From the NCBI GenBank assembly GCA_027046105.1, contig JALTZQ010000133.1, forward strand, positions 1-13,651: a stretch of DNA of 13,651 bases, written 5' to 3'. The notes under the pieces were generated by a model. It ran no database searches. It saw nothing but the letters and a program-made list of their open reading frames with translations, and had not been told where the DNA came from. The translations under genes were made by a program, and so were the position numbers. Origin of the DNA: Pyrodictiaceae archaeon. GTDB lineage: Archaea > Thermoproteota > Thermoprotei_A > Sulfolobales > Pyrodictiaceae. Positions 1 to 7,351 of the stretch are shown piece after piece. Positions within the stretch are counted from its first letter, which is position 1, and each line of letters opens with the position of its first letter.

Positions 1-1
1 C

Positions 2-298
2 GACTTCTTATGGTTTGCTGAGCTGTACCGTAAGGATATTAGCAATCGAACAAAAGAGGCATTGAAGCGGTTGAAGGAGCAGGGAGTTAAGCTTGGAAGG
101 CCGGAGTTTCCATTCCCCAAGGACTACGTTAAGCAACTCTTGGATAAGGGGTTATCAATTTCGCAAGTGTGGAGGCTACTAAAGGAAGAGAAGAAGATAT
201 GCCGTGAAGTAAAAGGGAGAATAAAATGTATGTCATATGAAACCTTTAGAAGAAAAGTAAAGGCCCTTCGAGTTTCTCAATCGATTAAGCAGGAATAA
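2..298 (+). CDS. Serine recombinase (resolvase/invertase family), C-terminal part; 5' end lies outside the window
   Basis: The reading frame is open from the left edge, so the catalytic N-terminal domain with the active-site serine is missing from view. What remains starts with residues DFLWFAELYR and runs through SNRTKEALKRLKEQGVKLGRP. That stretch is the hallmark of the long helix and linker joining the catalytic domain to the DNA-binding domain in Tn3/gamma-delta-type serine recombinases. A helix-turn-helix-like tail follows (DKGLSISQVWRLL, then SYETFRRKVKAL), with an unusually long, Cys- and Lys-containing loop between the two helices. Because the HTH is C-terminal, this is not the IS607 layout, where it comes first. 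A TTG at 62 is an internal codon, not the start. Family membership is well supported; whether the gene is intact cannot be judged. Confidence 0.85.
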   Translation, partial: DFLWFAELYRKDISNRTKEALKRLKEQGVKLGRPEFPFPKDYVKQLLDKGLSISQVWRLLKEEKKICREVKGRIKCMSYETFRRKVKALRVSQSIKQE

Positions 299-342
299 AG
301 TTGCTGAATGACTAAGCTAATCGTTTCTTTTTGGGGTAAACC

Positions 343-1215
343 ATGGGTACAGAAGGTATTATCGAAATAAACGGTAGAAAATATGTGCCCATAGAGTATC
401 ACCAACAAATCGTGAAGAACTTGTTGAAGGAAAATAAACGAGAGATATATAGTGATATTATAAATAAGCTGCAGTCCCTAAGGGAGAGAATGAGGACATG
501 GCATCACTGCTTTATTGCAGATTTACATGTGGGTAGCAACAAGTTTGACATTATAGCTCTAGACAAAATCTTCAATACTATTAAGAGGGAACACCTTAGA
601 GCCAACACATTACATATATTAGGCGACATCATTGAAGGCAAGCCCCAATATCATGACCAAGAATCTGAAAACTTTCCACTAGACATTCAACAAGAATTAG
701 TAGTACAGACAATAATTAAGATGGCTAAAGTATTGCATGTAAGGGTTATAAATATAATTCCCGGCACACATGATCTTAGACACTCTATTGATCTTCTTGA
801 TAGCGTCGTTAAAACATTAAGGGAAGATTTCAGAGGATTGCAAATAAATTACTATCGAGACAGTGAATTCTATATGTATGATAACGTATTCGGCATACAC
901 TATATCGAAGAAAGAGATGATGATTGTAGAACATTCGATGAATGGATGTATAGCGACCTGTTAAAGGAAATATTGAAACATGACCTCTGGCATAAAATAA
1001 AGTATATTGTAGTGGGACATTGCCATAACTTGATGGTAAAGCCTTATCTCGATAAACTGATTATATCAGTGCCAAGCTTTCAATGGACGATACGATCGAG
1101 AAGAAACGAGCGTGGAGTGGTACTAGTAAGAAATAACGAGGTAAAGATAATCTCAGTGCCATCGAGTAGGGAAGGTGAGATATTAGAATATTGGCGTAAA
1201 GCCGTGAGAATATGA
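343..1215 (+). CDS. Calcineurin-like metallophosphoesterase
   Basis: The 290-residue protein carries the ordered motifs of the metallophosphoesterase superfamily: D60-L-H62, G94-D95 within LGDIIEG, G141-T-H-D144, H186 in GIHYIE, and G225-H-C-H228. These residues bind the two metal ions that hydrolyse phosphoesters; the substrate could be nucleic acid or a small phosphoester. The third motif is normally GNHD/E; here the metal-bridging Asn is Thr. Roughly 55 N-terminal residues precede the fold and resemble no domain I know. The ATG at 343 follows a short GGGG element about 7 nt upstream. The gene lies 44 bp after the recombinase on the same strand and could be cargo of the same element. The fold is well supported; the substrate is unknown. 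Confidence 0.85.
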   Translation: MGTEGIIEINGRKYVPIEYHQQIVKNLLKENKREIYSDIINKLQSLRERMRTWHHCFIADLHVGSNKFDIIALDKIFNTIKREHLRANTLHILGDIIEGKPQYHDQESENFPLDIQQELVVQTIIKMAKVLHVRVINIIPGTHDLRHSIDLLDSVVKTLREDFRGLQINYYRDSEFYMYDNVFGIHYIEERDDDCRTFDEWMYSDLLKEILKHDLWHKIKYIVVGHCHNLMVKPYLDKLIISVPSFQWTIRSRRNERGVVLVRNNEVKIISVPSSREGEILEYWRKAVRI

Positions 1216-1265
1216 CTCTTCCCATAAAATGAGATAAGCAGGAAAAGGGGGAAATGTTGTCAAAA

Positions 1266-2246
1266 CTATAATAGTTTTTTGAGGGCTAAGACTATCAACG
1301 CTAGTACCGTGACTACTCCTACTCCTACCGCTACAGTCTCGGTTGACACAGGGATTGATTGGGGCAGACCGCCATTACTGCTCTTTGAGCCTTCTATGTT
1401 TTCGGTGCTTTCCATAGCCGATTTCACCGTTTCATCGTTTGTATCCACTAGCTTAGCGGTTTCTACTACTTTGCGTGTGTACTGGGTACCTTCCCTTTTC
1501 GAATTAATGTTTTCCTCGTATGTTGAGGATATCAGCCAGCCGTTCTTAGAGTATATAGCTTTTCCAGTTATCTTCCATTCGTTTGAACTTGTTGTTTTGG
1601 ATATATCAAGTTTAAACACGTATGTGTTCTTCGTTTCGTCAACCGAGATGCTGAATCCCTTGTTGCATAAGTATTTGGTGTCTTCTCGAAGCCCTGCAGC
1701 TGGCAAGTCTTGTAAGAGTAGCCTATAGGATGCATACGGGAACATACCTTCTAAAACCATTCTCACTCCGGCATTCTTCCCTAGTTCTCTAACGATCTCC
1801 TGCCGCTTACTGATGTCTTCACGACTACCACCCATACTGCAAAGCCTGTTTATAGTTTCGGATATTTCAGCTACAGCCTCCTTGCCCAAACTAAGCTTTC
1901 CGGGATCCACCCATAAAGTGTGGAGAGTAACAACAGCTGGTAGATAACCTTCCCTAACAAGCACTAGGCCTCCGGTAAAGTTTTCCAAGTTCTTAATCCG
2001 CGTTTCTACATATCTTTTCATAGATTCTGGACCACTGTACTTCACTAACTCCACCTTGTATGCTGTATCATTGACCCTCACAAACTTCACTACAATACTA
2101 TAGTTAAGAGACAGCTTTCCATTCTCAAATTCCTGATGGGTAAACTCGTACACATAATACTTTCCAGCCTCAGAACGAGCAATCGGCATTATCATCGATA
2201 GAATTAATATAGTGACCAACATGATATAAGCGATAGCACGGGTCAT
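1266..2246 (-). CDS. Secreted or cell-surface protein with signal peptide and C-terminal membrane anchor, function unknown
   Basis: I start this protein at the ATG at 2246 (326 residues), not at an upstream in-frame ATG at 2315. From 2246 the product begins directly with a signal-peptide-like stretch, MTRAIAYIMLVTILILSMIM, with likely cleavage near ARSEA. An AGGGGTGG element sits just upstream, and a TATA box lies about 38 nt upstream; the longer start would put that TATA box inside the gene. The mature part is mostly polar and beta-rich, with N-glycosylation sequons near residues 48, 59 and 89 and two cysteines (136 and 194) that could pair. A Ser/Gly-rich stalk (about 278-300) leads to a hydrophobic helix at 304-323 and a KK tail, so the body should face outside the cell. 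No enzyme motif is visible, and I do not recognise the family. The gene is convergent with the phosphoesterase. Confidence 0.8.
   Translation of the reverse strand: MTRAIAYIMLVTILILSMIMPIARSEAGKYYVYEFTHQEFENGKLSLNYSIVVKFVRVNDTAYKVELVKYSGPESMKRYVETRIKNLENFTGGLVLVREGYLPAVVTLHTLWVDPGKLSLGKEAVAEISETINRLCSMGGSREDISKRQEIVRELGKNAGVRMVLEGMFPYASYRLLLQDLPAAGLREDTKYLCNKGFSISVDETKNTYVFKLDISKTTSSNEWKITGKAIYSKNGWLISSTYEENINSKREGTQYTRKVVETAKLVDTNDETVKSAMESTENIEGSKSSNGGLPQSIPVSTETVAVGVGVVTVLALIVLALKKLL
1275..1280 (+). terminator. Possible T-run terminator for the phosphoesterase gene
   Basis: A run of six T residues lies about 60 nt after the phosphoesterase stop, inside the 3' end of the convergent gene. 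Archaeal RNA polymerase can terminate on U-rich tracts without a hairpin. This is the only strong T-run on the plus strand here; the assignment is weak. Confidence 0.25.
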
Positions 2247-2280
2247 GGCCACCCCTAGGTATAAAAACTTATCGTTAGGA

Positions 2281-2288
2281 TATAAATA
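2281..2288 (-). promoter_or_regulatory. TATA box for the surface-protein gene
   Basis: On the minus strand the sequence reads TATTTATA, centred about 38 nt before the ATG at 2246. With usual archaeal spacing of about 25 nt, transcription would start near 2258, giving a short leader that contains the AGGGGTGG ribosome binding element. A second, weaker TTTTTATA lies nearer (2261-2267). Confidence 0.5.
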
Positions 2289-2425
2289 CCCTGCTTCCTC
2301 CTCTCTTTGGAACATCTATCTTTCATTATTTAATCGATCCTAAATCCCAATATGAGACCATATAGTTCTACAAGAATTGATAAGCATGGTTTCAGAAACT
2401 TATTCTCTAAAGTTGAAGGAAAAAG

Positions 2426-2433
2426 TTTATATA
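2426..2433 (+). promoter_or_regulatory. TATA box for the orphan gene at 2471
   Basis: TTTATATA follows a purine-rich GGAAAAAG element that can serve as the TFB recognition site. It is about 41 nt before the ATG at 2471, so transcription would begin near 2455. The short leader would carry GAGGTG at 2457-2462, 8 nt from the start codon. Confidence 0.6.
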
Positions 2434-2470
2434 TGTTTCAGGAGATAACTAATGTTGAGGTGTGTAGAAT

Positions 2471-3178
2471 ATGTTGGTTGAGTATCCGAAACTAGAGATG
2501 ATGGTTTCGGAGAAGAAGACTAAGAAGAAGACCAAGAGTGGTAATGAAAAGGAGTATAAGTATTATGTGGTGTATAGGACTCTATCTAAGTCTGCATTCG
2601 ATAAACTAGTACCAGCATGGTTCACATCGGAGCCTGAATATGAAAAGTGGTATAGTGTCCCTAAACATGTATTAGAACTATTTGAAGAAATAGTAAAAGA
2701 GCTAGTTAGAGATCTAGCTAGCAAGGAAATAGCATTGAATATAAGCGACCACGAGGTATTAAGCAAGGCAGTAAAAGAATTTGATACCGTAGCTCCAGCT
2801 ATCATAGCCTCCCTTTTAGCTAGACAAGATACAACAATACTTAGAGACTATGCATTCCTCGGAATAAAAATAGACTTTGATACCGAGCAACTACTACGCG
2901 AACTATTACCGCTCCGCAAAAAACTAATAGAGCTACTGAAGTCAAATCCTCTAACAAAAAACGTCTTATTATTAGATCAAAGCACTGAAGTAGGTAATAT
3001 GCTAGTAGCGACATCCCAGCTAGGCACGTATTCTATAAAAACATACTTTATCGTAGAAGTTAGAGAAAATAAACTCGTAGTATCCCCGGTAAAAATAAAG
3101 ATGGCGGATTTCGCGGAAATAAACACTTTCCTTGTAATAACGATAGATAAAGAAAAGGCATTAACGGCAAGAGATTAG
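2471..3178 (+). CDS. Hypothetical protein, 235 residues, no recognised domain
   Basis: I do not recognise this protein. It has a very basic segment near the N terminus (residues 14-28, with KKTKKKTKSG) that could contact nucleic acid or be disordered. A mainly helical middle (about 64-160) and a beta-rich C-terminal part (about 163-225) follow. There is no signal peptide, membrane helix, metal-binding Cys/His cluster or nucleotide-binding loop. The start is well supported: GAGGTG lies 8 nt upstream, and a strong TATA box lies further up. The gene stands alone, divergent from the surface-protein gene and convergent with the minus-strand defence operon, so context does not tie it to either. It is probably soluble and cytoplasmic. 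Confidence 0.8.
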   Translation: MLVEYPKLEMMVSEKKTKKKTKSGNEKEYKYYVVYRTLSKSAFDKLVPAWFTSEPEYEKWYSVPKHVLELFEEIVKELVRDLASKEIALNISDHEVLSKAVKEFDTVAPAIIASLLARQDTTILRDYAFLGIKIDFDTEQLLRELLPLRKKLIELLKSNPLTKNVLLLDQSTEVGNMLVATSQLGTYSIKTYFIVEVRENKLVVSPVKIKMADFAEINTFLVITIDKEKALTARD

Positions 3179-3221
3179 AAACTACTACCCTGATTATTTG
3201 GAATATCTCATTAAATTAAAG

Positions 3222-3232
3222 TTTTTTATTTT
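3222..3232 (+). terminator. T-rich terminator after the orphan gene
   Basis: TTTTTTATTTT begins about 44 nt after the stop of the orphan gene, in the convergent gap before the minus-strand operon. It fits the U-rich type of archaeal terminator. No clear hairpin precedes it. Confidence 0.4.
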
Positions 3233-4367
3233 AAGTAAACTCCTTTGATTGGTAGAATATAGAGCTTAGTATCCTGATTGCTTCATACGGGTGTTTTCTT
3301 CTCAGCGATGCTAGAGGATTAGTCCTCTCTTCTGCATGCTTAATAAATTTTAGTGCATTCTCGTCATCGATGCATAGTGAAGCTGAGAACTCTCTTGACC
3401 GAGTATAAAGGACTATAGCCTTCTTTCCCTTATTCACGAGTTCTAATGCCTGATTAACAGCAGTATCAAATTCTAAAGAACGAGGCTCTTTCGAGAAGAA
3501 TTTTAGAGCTAACAACATAGAGCCCTCCAAAGTAGAACTTACATCTATGATCACTATATCGCCTTGTCTAAGCTCTTCTCTAAGCTTATCAGCAAGTAAA
3601 AGCAGCAGAGACGCCAAGAGCACTCTTAGGTTGACCTTAATAGAACGATCCTCCGAGCTCTTTTGAGTATCTTCCATCCACTCCTTATGCTCCCGAATAT
3701 CTAACCGCTCAAACTTCGTGGCCACCTCTAACTTCACGCTTCTACCACTAAGATATAGATCGGGGCCACTACTCTGAGGATTAAATTCTACATCATAGCC
3801 TTTGTCAACCATTTCTCTACAGATCCATAGTTCACTATTGATACTAAATATGCTGTACTCTAATGGTCTTGCAAAGATAAATGGTAGATTGCCCTTGTGC
3901 ATACCTTTAATAGCGTATCTGATAGCTCCTCTCTTCTTGCTCCCAATTTTCCTTCTAATCTTTGGAATATAATGCTCTAGGTTTCCTACATTATTCTCCC
4001 TTAGATGGTTAACAAGATGTGCGAGTTCAGGGATAGAAGTAATAAAGGGTACCGCGGGTAGAAACTTCCATACTAAAATGGTAGTTATTTCATCCATTGC
4101 TAGTATAGTTGTAGCCTCACTAAGATCTACCTGGTGAGACTCTAGGTATCTCCATCCCTCAATAGTTCCATGAGCATCACCTCTATAGATTAATCTAGGA
4201 TTGAACATGGCGTAGAGGATCTTGAGGTATGAGTCATCAATAATTACTGGCTCTATCTTCTCCGGTAAGCTAATATTGGCAACATTATTCTCGATCCTAA
4301 CGTACTCTCTAAGATCTATTCCAACATATAGTTCATTATTTACTTCAAACCTTATCCCGAAAATCAT
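3231..4367 (-). CDS. Protein of unknown function with a possible restriction-endonuclease-like core, last gene of the EVE/DUF262 operon
   Basis: The 378-residue protein is not one I recognise as a named family. Residues 178-220 follow the outline of a PD-(D/E)xK nuclease: a helix with E179 (NSELWICREM), then GYDVEF, G-P-D203, and a strand VKLEVATKF with E214. The usual lysine two residues after that glutamate is alanine (E-V-A), so the site is either altered, uses K218, or is inactive. A Leu-rich helix (about 247-262) and two later hydrophobic strands (DIVIIDVSS, KAIVLYTRS) suggest an alpha/beta core. The ATG at 4367 has GAGGT 6 nt upstream. The gene is 31 bp downstream of the amidotransferase gene in the same direction, so co-transcription is likely. 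The nuclease call is an inference from one motif pattern. Confidence 0.7.
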   Translation of the reverse strand: MIFGIRFEVNNELYVGIDLREYVRIENNVANISLPEKIEPVIIDDSYLKILYAMFNPRLIYRGDAHGTIEGWRYLESHQVDLSEATTILAMDEITTILVWKFLPAVPFITSIPELAHLVNHLRENNVGNLEHYIPKIRRKIGSKKRGAIRYAIKGMHKGNLPFIFARPLEYSIFSINSELWICREMVDKGYDVEFNPQSSGPDLYLSGRSVKLEVATKFERLDIREHKEWMEDTQKSSEDRSIKVNLRVLLASLLLLLADKLREELRQGDIVIIDVSSTLEGSMLLALKFFSKEPRSLEFDTAVNQALELVNKGKKAIVLYTRSREFSASLCIDDENALKFIKHAEERTNPLASLRRKHPYEAIRILSSIFYQSKEFT

Positions 4368-4389
4368 TGGCTTACCTCTATAACTGACT

Positions 4390-4396
4390 TATTAAA
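4390..4396 (-). promoter_or_regulatory. Possible internal TATA box before the last gene of the minus operon
   Basis: On the minus strand the sequence reads AGGATTTAATAAG, with the TTTAATA centred 26 nt before the ATG at 4367. That is the distance expected for a leaderless transcript. Because the gene also has a ribosome binding site, read-through from upstream is equally possible. Confidence 0.25.
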
Positions 4397-4398
4397 TC

Positions 4399-5193
4399 CT
4401 ACGTTTTTATAGGTATTAGTTCCACATTGAGATTAGGGCTTACTACTACTAGGTGTTTATTCGGTATAGGTTTCCAGTATGATTCATCACTCATAGGCTC
4501 AGAGGCTATAACTACAGCTTTTTCTCCACGAGCAAGCTTCATTAGTATCAATTGCCTCGTCTCCCTAGATAGTTTTCTCAACTCCAGTTTCTCTCTAGGC
4601 CGCTCCAAATAGTAGAGCGTGTAATAGCTTAGCCGTCTAGTAGCGTATCGCAGAGCATATAATCTCTCACCATCACTCGCAATAAAGTTGAGTGATGAGA
4701 AAGCGATTCCTCTATCAACTATTTTCTTGACAGCACTCATGATACCCTCTATGGGGTCACCTAGATCCGTTACCTCCTGGATAATTAAGTGGAAGAATAC
4801 CTCGGAATCAGTGTCTCCCTCGAAGTCCCAGTATTCTCTACGAAGTAGTTTCAGTAGAGCTTCACGATTAATTGTTCCGTTATGTGCGAAGACCCAGCCC
4901 CGATATAGCCATGGATGAGTATTCTCCATTGACTCGCTTCCAATGCTAGCGAGTCTAATATGTGAAACAATTATCCTTCCACGAACACGTTTCTCAACAA
5001 GATCTCTAGCTTTACCTGAGAGGTAGAGGGGCCGAGGCTCCTTATAGACATGCCATCCATTATCAAACCATGCAATACCCCACCCACTAGGATTACCATA
5101 TGAAAGCCCCTCAAAACTCCCCCTGGGAGACCCGTAGAAGCTGAAACCAACATCGACAAGTCCATTAGCATACAAGCCAAAAAGCCTGCACAT
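4399..5193 (-). CDS. Class II (Ntn-type) glutamine amidotransferase, YafJ/DUG3-like
   Basis: The protein (264 residues) begins Met-Cys-Arg-Leu-Phe-Gly-Leu. Removal of the first Met exposes Cys2, the N-terminal nucleophile that releases ammonia from glutamine. This fixes the start at the ATG at 5193; an in-frame GTG at 5205 would bury the cysteine. Other family motifs are SHIRLAS (R80), ENTHPW (91-94), the oxyanion-hole HNG at 104-106, and GDTDSE at 126-131. There is no synthetase domain, as in the stand-alone YafJ/DUG3-like group, so the acceptor of the ammonia or the amide substrate is unknown. The gene starts 13 nt after the DUF262 gene, and its ribosome binding site overlaps that gene's last codons, so the two are translated from one mRNA. 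Confidence 0.9.
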   Translation of the reverse strand: MCRLFGLYANGLVDVGFSFYGSPRGSFEGLSYGNPSGWGIAWFDNGWHVYKEPRPLYLSGKARDLVEKRVRGRIIVSHIRLASIGSESMENTHPWLYRGWVFAHNGTINREALLKLLRREYWDFEGDTDSEVFFHLIIQEVTDLGDPIEGIMSAVKKIVDRGIAFSSLNFIASDGERLYALRYATRRLSYYTLYYLERPREKLELRKLSRETRQLILMKLARGEKAVVIASEPMSDESYWKPIPNKHLVVVSPNLNVELIPIKT

Positions 5194-5201
5194 AACCTCT
5201 A

Positions 5202-5208
5202 TCACCTC
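5202..5208 (-). promoter_or_regulatory. Ribosome binding site that decides the amidotransferase start
   Basis: GAGGTGA on the minus strand is a near-perfect match to the archaeal 16S rRNA tail and ends 8 nt before the ATG at 5193. It overlaps the in-frame GTG at 5205-5203, so that codon cannot use it, supporting the Met-Cys start. It also overlaps the stop of the upstream DUF262 gene. Confidence 0.75.
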
Positions 5209-6787
5209 ATATAGCAGCTAGTTTGCTTAAGTATGCATTAATAGTATTGACTAAAAGTTTCCGTCTTTCCTCTAAGAAATCCTTGAACCTTCTCTCCTCC
5301 CATAGCTCTTCATTTAAGGGTATTAGATGAGCTTGGAGTAGTTCGTGTGGTATCCTTTTTAAATATATCTTCGGGCTTTCTCTGATACGTTCATTACTAC
5401 TTGATAGAATAAGCGTTAAATTAGCTATATCGTTTATTTCATTCCTACTATACATTCCACCTATAATATTAATAGGGAATATATGATGCGTAGTAGCGTT
5501 AAGACCGTTAATTACTGTTTCTCTATCATAGAAATCTCTTGCCCTTGTAGATCTAAGGGCTACATAAAGTAGGAAGAGTTTATCTGTACCAGTACCTCGG
5601 TAAGCTTCTTTGGATATCCTTAACTCGCCTACATGTTTCTTCAAATTACTAATAAGATCTTTATAATTGCCTCCTTCAGCTATAGCCTGTAAATCTTCAT
5701 TTAATCGAGTTTCAGAAGCACTACTATATCGTCTATAATATGTTGAAAGTATAAACCATCCTATGAGGCCCAGCTTCTCATTATGCGGCACGGGTATATG
5801 GTTTATAAGGTACTTACTTCCAATGTAATAAGCCATGGTTATTAAAGGCGTTTGTGTTAATAAGAACCTCGACTTAGAACTTTTGATAGCTAATAAATCA
5901 TCATCCATGAGAAACTTAATTGCCTCCAACAAACTATTTCTTGTAAGATCCCATATGTTCATTAACTCATCCTTCTTTTCTCGCAATAGTTCCTTCAACG
6001 TTTTAGCTTGTTTCAGAACAGTATTCTCTAACCTTACCCTACCTTCAGAGAGGAAGGCTATAAACGTCCTCACGATCACACCATATTCAAGATCCCATTC
6101 ATAGCCTAGGAGTTGTGCATTAGCTAGACTATGGTAGAATTTCCTCATAAGCTTAGCTACTTCTTCGTTTACGATGGCCAGCATCGTGTAATTCACATCT
6201 GCAGAACGAACTCTTGTACCTGCAAAGTTAATCCTAACGAATATTTCGCCTAAAGTATCTAGATCAGTATTCCCGGGTACTATGAATACAGGTACCGTAT
6301 ACTCTTTAGTGTTGAACTGCGCCCATAAACGGTTAAGTTTCTCAAGCACGTCTCCCAAGGAAATACCTGTTTTCCTGCTTATCTCTTGAGCTACCTCAAC
6401 TACTTCCTTAGAACTATTCTTCGTAATGACATCTTTAAGTCTAACCCATTCGTCTCCAGGTTTGTACATTGATGCTTTGAACTCTTCTGTTCTTACATTA
6501 AACCATATTATGAGTCTTCGTTCTCCCGCTTCTGTTTGGACACGCTCCTCACTCATAAGCACCATTGACAATAACCTTTGCTGACCATCAAGCACTCTAT
6601 ATTGTTTCTTCCCTTCCTCGCTCCATTCGTAGAATATCATTATGCCAATTGGGTATCCTTTATATATAGATTCAGCTAGGGTGACGATTTGATAGTCACT
6701 CCAAACGAATTCTCTTTGAAATATTGGAATATGGATATGTCCTTTTATGAAGTCATTAACAAGTCCACGAACAGTATATTCAACCAT
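5207..6787 (-). CDS. DUF262/DUF1524 protein, GmrSD-like DNA restriction nuclease
   Basis: The 526-residue protein has the DUF262 (ParB/sulfiredoxin-like) domain at its N terminus. IPIFQREFVW lies at 20-29, VLDGQQRLLSM carries the family motif D67-G-Q-Q-R71, and FVRINFAGTRVRSADV follows at about 183-197. In characterised relatives this domain binds and hydrolyses nucleotide. The C-terminal part carries an HNH/DUF1524-type nuclease motif, THHIFPINII (H434, H435), followed by IANLTLI (N456) and SNER (N465). Thus the GmrS- and GmrD-like parts are fused, as in many type IV restriction enzymes that cut modified DNA. Related architectures act on glucosylated or phosphorothioated DNA; the target here is unknown. 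The ATG at 6787 has AGGTGA 7 nt upstream, inside the end of the EVE gene. All expected catalytic motifs appear present. Confidence 0.9.
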   Translation of the reverse strand: MVEYTVRGLVNDFIKGHIHIPIFQREFVWSDYQIVTLAESIYKGYPIGIMIFYEWSEEGKKQYRVLDGQQRLLSMVLMSEERVQTEAGERRLIIWFNVRTEEFKASMYKPGDEWVRLKDVITKNSSKEVVEVAQEISRKTGISLGDVLEKLNRLWAQFNTKEYTVPVFIVPGNTDLDTLGEIFVRINFAGTRVRSADVNYTMLAIVNEEVAKLMRKFYHSLANAQLLGYEWDLEYGVIVRTFIAFLSEGRVRLENTVLKQAKTLKELLREKKDELMNIWDLTRNSLLEAIKFLMDDDLLAIKSSKSRFLLTQTPLITMAYYIGSKYLINHIPVPHNEKLGLIGWFILSTYYRRYSSASETRLNEDLQAIAEGGNYKDLISNLKKHVGELRISKEAYRGTGTDKLFLLYVALRSTRARDFYDRETVINGLNATTHHIFPINIIGGMYSRNEINDIANLTLILSSSNERIRESPKIYLKRIPHELLQAHLIPLNEELWEERRFKDFLEERRKLLVNTINAYLSKLAAI

Positions 6788-6794
6788 CTATCAT

Positions 6795-7295
6795 TCACCT
6801 AAGACTTTCGATAATAGTTTTAGCATCTTTTTCTGGTATCGGTCTTCTTAGGTTGGCTGGTGTCCCTACAAGATATGCTCCGGGCTTATCCTTCTTCTCG
6901 ATAAAGCTAAGTCTAGGCACAAGCTCTCGGAAATCAGCAACACCGAGCTTTACGGGTTCAAGTCTAACCCTCCAAGGATACTTAACACGGCCCTCTCTAA
7001 TCTCATCAGGCCACAAAGGCTTATCTTCACGAAACCAATTGGAAATAACTTTGAAAGCACCAACAAACTTGCCACCAAGATCCTTGGAGTCCTTCTTCTT
7101 GACATAGAATATTACGATATCCCCTGGTTTGATTAGCCTGTGTATAGACTTAAACCTTTGAGACTCGGGTGCGCCATAGACATTACTTGACTTTATGACA
7201 TACCAGTTTTCTTCACTAACTGTTATAATCCAATGCTTCAACTCGCTCCCTATATCATACTTTATACCTCGTTCTATATAAACCAATATAGGCAT
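6795..7295 (-). CDS. EVE-domain protein, probable modified-base reader
   Basis: The 166-residue protein is nearly all EVE domain (PUA-like fold, DUF55 family). Visible features are HWIITVSEENW at 21-31, KPGDIVIFYVKKKD at 56-69, GAFKVISNWF at 79-88, and the YPWRVRLEPV strand at 106-115. EVE domains hold a flipped, modified base such as 5-methyl- or 5-hydroxymethylcytosine in an aromatic cage and are common specificity modules in type IV restriction. The gene is first in the minus operon and ends 7 bp before the DUF262/HNH gene, so it probably supplies recognition for that nuclease. I use the ATG at 7295; a TTG at 7241, just before the conserved HWI strand, is an alternative that would remove 18 poorly conserved residues and fits the promoter spacing better. 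Confidence 0.88.
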   Translation of the reverse strand: MPILVYIERGIKYDIGSELKHWIITVSEENWYVIKSSNVYGAPESQRFKSIHRLIKPGDIVIFYVKKKDSKDLGGKFVGAFKVISNWFREDKPLWPDEIREGRVKYPWRVRLEPVKLGVADFRELVPRLSFIEKKDKPGAYLVGTPANLRRPIPEKDAKTIIESLR

Positions 7296-7307
7296 AACTA
7301 GCAGAGA

Positions 7308-7315
7308 ATTTATAG
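7308..7315. promoter_or_regulatory. Shared divergent promoter region with a TATA box readable on both strands
   Basis: The gap between the two operons is only 56 bp. AATTTATAG reads TTTATA on the plus strand and TATAAA on the minus strand. For the plus operon its centre is about 40 nt before the ATG at 7352, predicting a start near 7337 and a leader containing GAGGG at 7340-7344, 7 nt from the ATG. For the minus operon the predicted start falls near 7286, just inside the annotated EVE gene. Two AGAG repeats 11 bp apart (7303 and 7314) flank the box and might be part of an operator; that is weak. Confidence 0.45.
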
Positions 7316-7351
7316 AGTACGCTTACACAATATCTACATGAGGGTTTAGAT

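Noticed and set aside
912..960. Possible C/D-box guide RNA (ATGATGA near 918)
   Set aside because: It lies inside the phosphoesterase coding sequence and lacks a proper D box and D'/C' pair at the needed spacing.
2247..2315. Extended N terminus (23 residues) for the surface protein
   Set aside because: The extension places charged residues before the signal peptide and overlaps the TATA box; the ATG at 2246 has a ribosome element and a proper signal sequence.
2316..2470. Possible tRNA or small RNA in the divergent gap
   Set aside because: No cloverleaf arms, T-loop consensus or GC-rich stem is visible; the sequence is AT-rich and is explained by two promoters.
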